Below are positions 63,261 to 64,000 of a stretch of DNA of 64,000 nt, in pieces. Each line of letters begins with the position of its first letter. The first letter of the stretch is position 1. The stretch is from positions 2,748,001-2,812,000 of the forward strand of contig JAEMBT020000007.1 in NCBI GenBank assembly GCA_018873245.2, read 5' to 3'. The DNA comes from Archegozetes longisetosus (taxonomy: Eukaryota > Arthropoda > Arachnida > Sarcoptiformes > Trhypochthoniidae). The notes under the pieces were generated by a model. That model saw only the letters and a program-made list of their open reading frames with translations, did not search any database and had not been told where the DNA came from. The translations under genes were made by a program, and so were the position numbers.

Positions 63261-63528
63261 ATTTTGAAAATTGAGCGAACATATTTTGTCACATATTTTA
63301 CTGGTTTTTCATGCATAAGTAAATAATTATTTTACAAATTTTCGCACACATTTTGTACAGGTCTGGTTATTATTGATACATTAATGCATAGATGGGGACC
63401 CCACCCTCCGCTCCCACTCAACACCCCTAAAAGATTTGCAGTTGAGGTTTTCGGCGGCGACAAGTGACGCAAGTAGGTTTGTTTGGTTGAGCCGTGATTT
63501 CATAAGAGCAAATTTTTCAGCTCCATCT
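63261..63528. other. Spacer with GC-rich patch before SINE
   Basis: After the hAT fragment, a GC-rich patch at 63390-63528 holds a minus-strand frame (EKFALMKSRLNQTNLLASLV) that is not recognised. It is the sequence into which the SINE inserted, because the target duplication lies at its end. Confidence 0.4.
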
Positions 63529-63540
63529 CCCGTATGGATG

Positions 63541-63880
63541 TTTTTATTGTTGTAGTTTTGTTCCCCCTGCACAGCCCACAGCTAAGGCCAGTGGTCGCTG
63601 CTTTTACTCAGTGGTATTGCAGCAAGGATGGTGTCACAGTTTTAAGAGGACACACCTGAGCCCTCCGAGTCTGTCGTCTGGTAGTCTCAGAAACTAGACT
63701 CTACCGAGTTACGTCCCCCGGTTTGGGACCGCGGTCGTGGAAGATCCTCCTGAGCCTTCTCTCCCTGTCCAGTGTTACCTGGATAGAAGAAAGCAGTACG
63801 CTACAGCCGGATTCGAACCCGCTCCCCAAGGGTTGCTCTGTCAGCGTCTTGAGACCACTATGCCAACAGACTTGGTTCTC
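63541..63880 (-). mobile_element. Full-length tRNA-derived SINE
   Basis: On the minus strand the element starts near 63880 with a tRNA-like head: an A-box-like GTTGGCATAGTGGTC and a B-box GGTTCGAATCC about 40 nt later, with extra bases suggesting a long-variable-arm (Ser/Leu-type) tRNA origin. A GC-rich body of about 250 bp follows, ending in an A-rich tail (ACAACAATAAAAA) at 63541. The 12-bp target duplication CCCGTATGGATG is perfect (63529-63540 and 63881-63892). It contrasts sharply in composition with the AT-rich host DNA. Intact boxes and duplication imply recent insertion. Confidence 0.88.
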
Positions 63881-64000
63881 CCCGTATGGATGAAATTCAT
63901 TATTTTATAAATTGACTTTTCAACTGATCTATATGTATTTTTTTAATGCTGATTCCGAATATGAAATCCAATTTTTTTATATCAAATACTTTTCGAGATA

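Noticed and set aside
1-64000. CRISPR arrays, rRNA genes, bacterial operon structure or viral insertions
   Set aside because: None were seen; regular short repeats are limited to microsatellites, transposon arms and the intronic arrays described.

Overview
This is an AT-rich, intron-containing animal nuclear sequence. Arthropod origin is the best reading, because it carries a gustatory-receptor-type chemoreceptor gene, a Lobe/PRAS40 gene with an invertebrate-style N-terminus, and mariner, Tc1, pogo, hAT and Harbinger-type transposons. A mite or another chelicerate would fit, but the sequence alone does not settle the lineage. No bacterial operons, CRISPR arrays or rRNA genes are visible.

Layout. 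0-7 kb is transposon-rich: a broken testis-specific-kinase-like pseudogene, an inverted-repeat element, an internally deleted Tc1-like element with TA target duplications, a mariner-type foldback element, and a 2.7 kb decayed pogo/Tigger-like element with tRNA-like ends. 7-13 kb is nearly featureless AT-rich DNA holding two unassigned exon-like stretches. 13.0-20.5 kb is a five-exon plus-strand gene for a PRAS40/Lobe (AKT1S1) homologue, a regulator of TOR complex 1; two of its introns hold diverged tandem repeats. 21-30.3 kb is a decaying chemoreceptor cluster: one nearly intact four-exon gene on the minus strand and two relics, interleaved with small DNA transposons. 31.3-32.3 kb is a dead mariner. 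32.9-34.7 kb is a complete four-exon flavin-containing monooxygenase on the minus strand.

The main gene is a type I animal fatty acid synthase spanning 37633-58765 on the plus strand in 14 inferred exons (about 2,639 residues). Its domain order is KS, MAT, DH, a pseudo-methyltransferase/central region, ER, KR, ACP and TE. Its introns hold a foldback element, a Tc1-like relic and a Harbinger-type MITE next to a Harbinger transposase relic. Three single-base losses, all in A runs, break its reading frame. The chemoreceptor has a comparable break at a T run, so sequencing or assembly error is a serious alternative to gene death.

59-64 kb is again transposon-rich: two non-autonomous hAT elements with perfect 8-bp duplications, a palindromic MITE, a hAT transposase C-terminal fragment, and a full-length tRNA-derived SINE with a 12-bp target duplication.

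The monooxygenase and fatty acid synthase are divergently transcribed about 2.9 kb apart, separated by microsatellites. No functional link among the protein genes is evident beyond metabolism: lipid synthesis, xenobiotic oxidation and nutrient signalling. I found no clearly new system. The most unusual observations are the homopolymer-linked frameshifts, the tandem repeats in the Lobe introns, and the tRNA-like ends of the pogo-like element.
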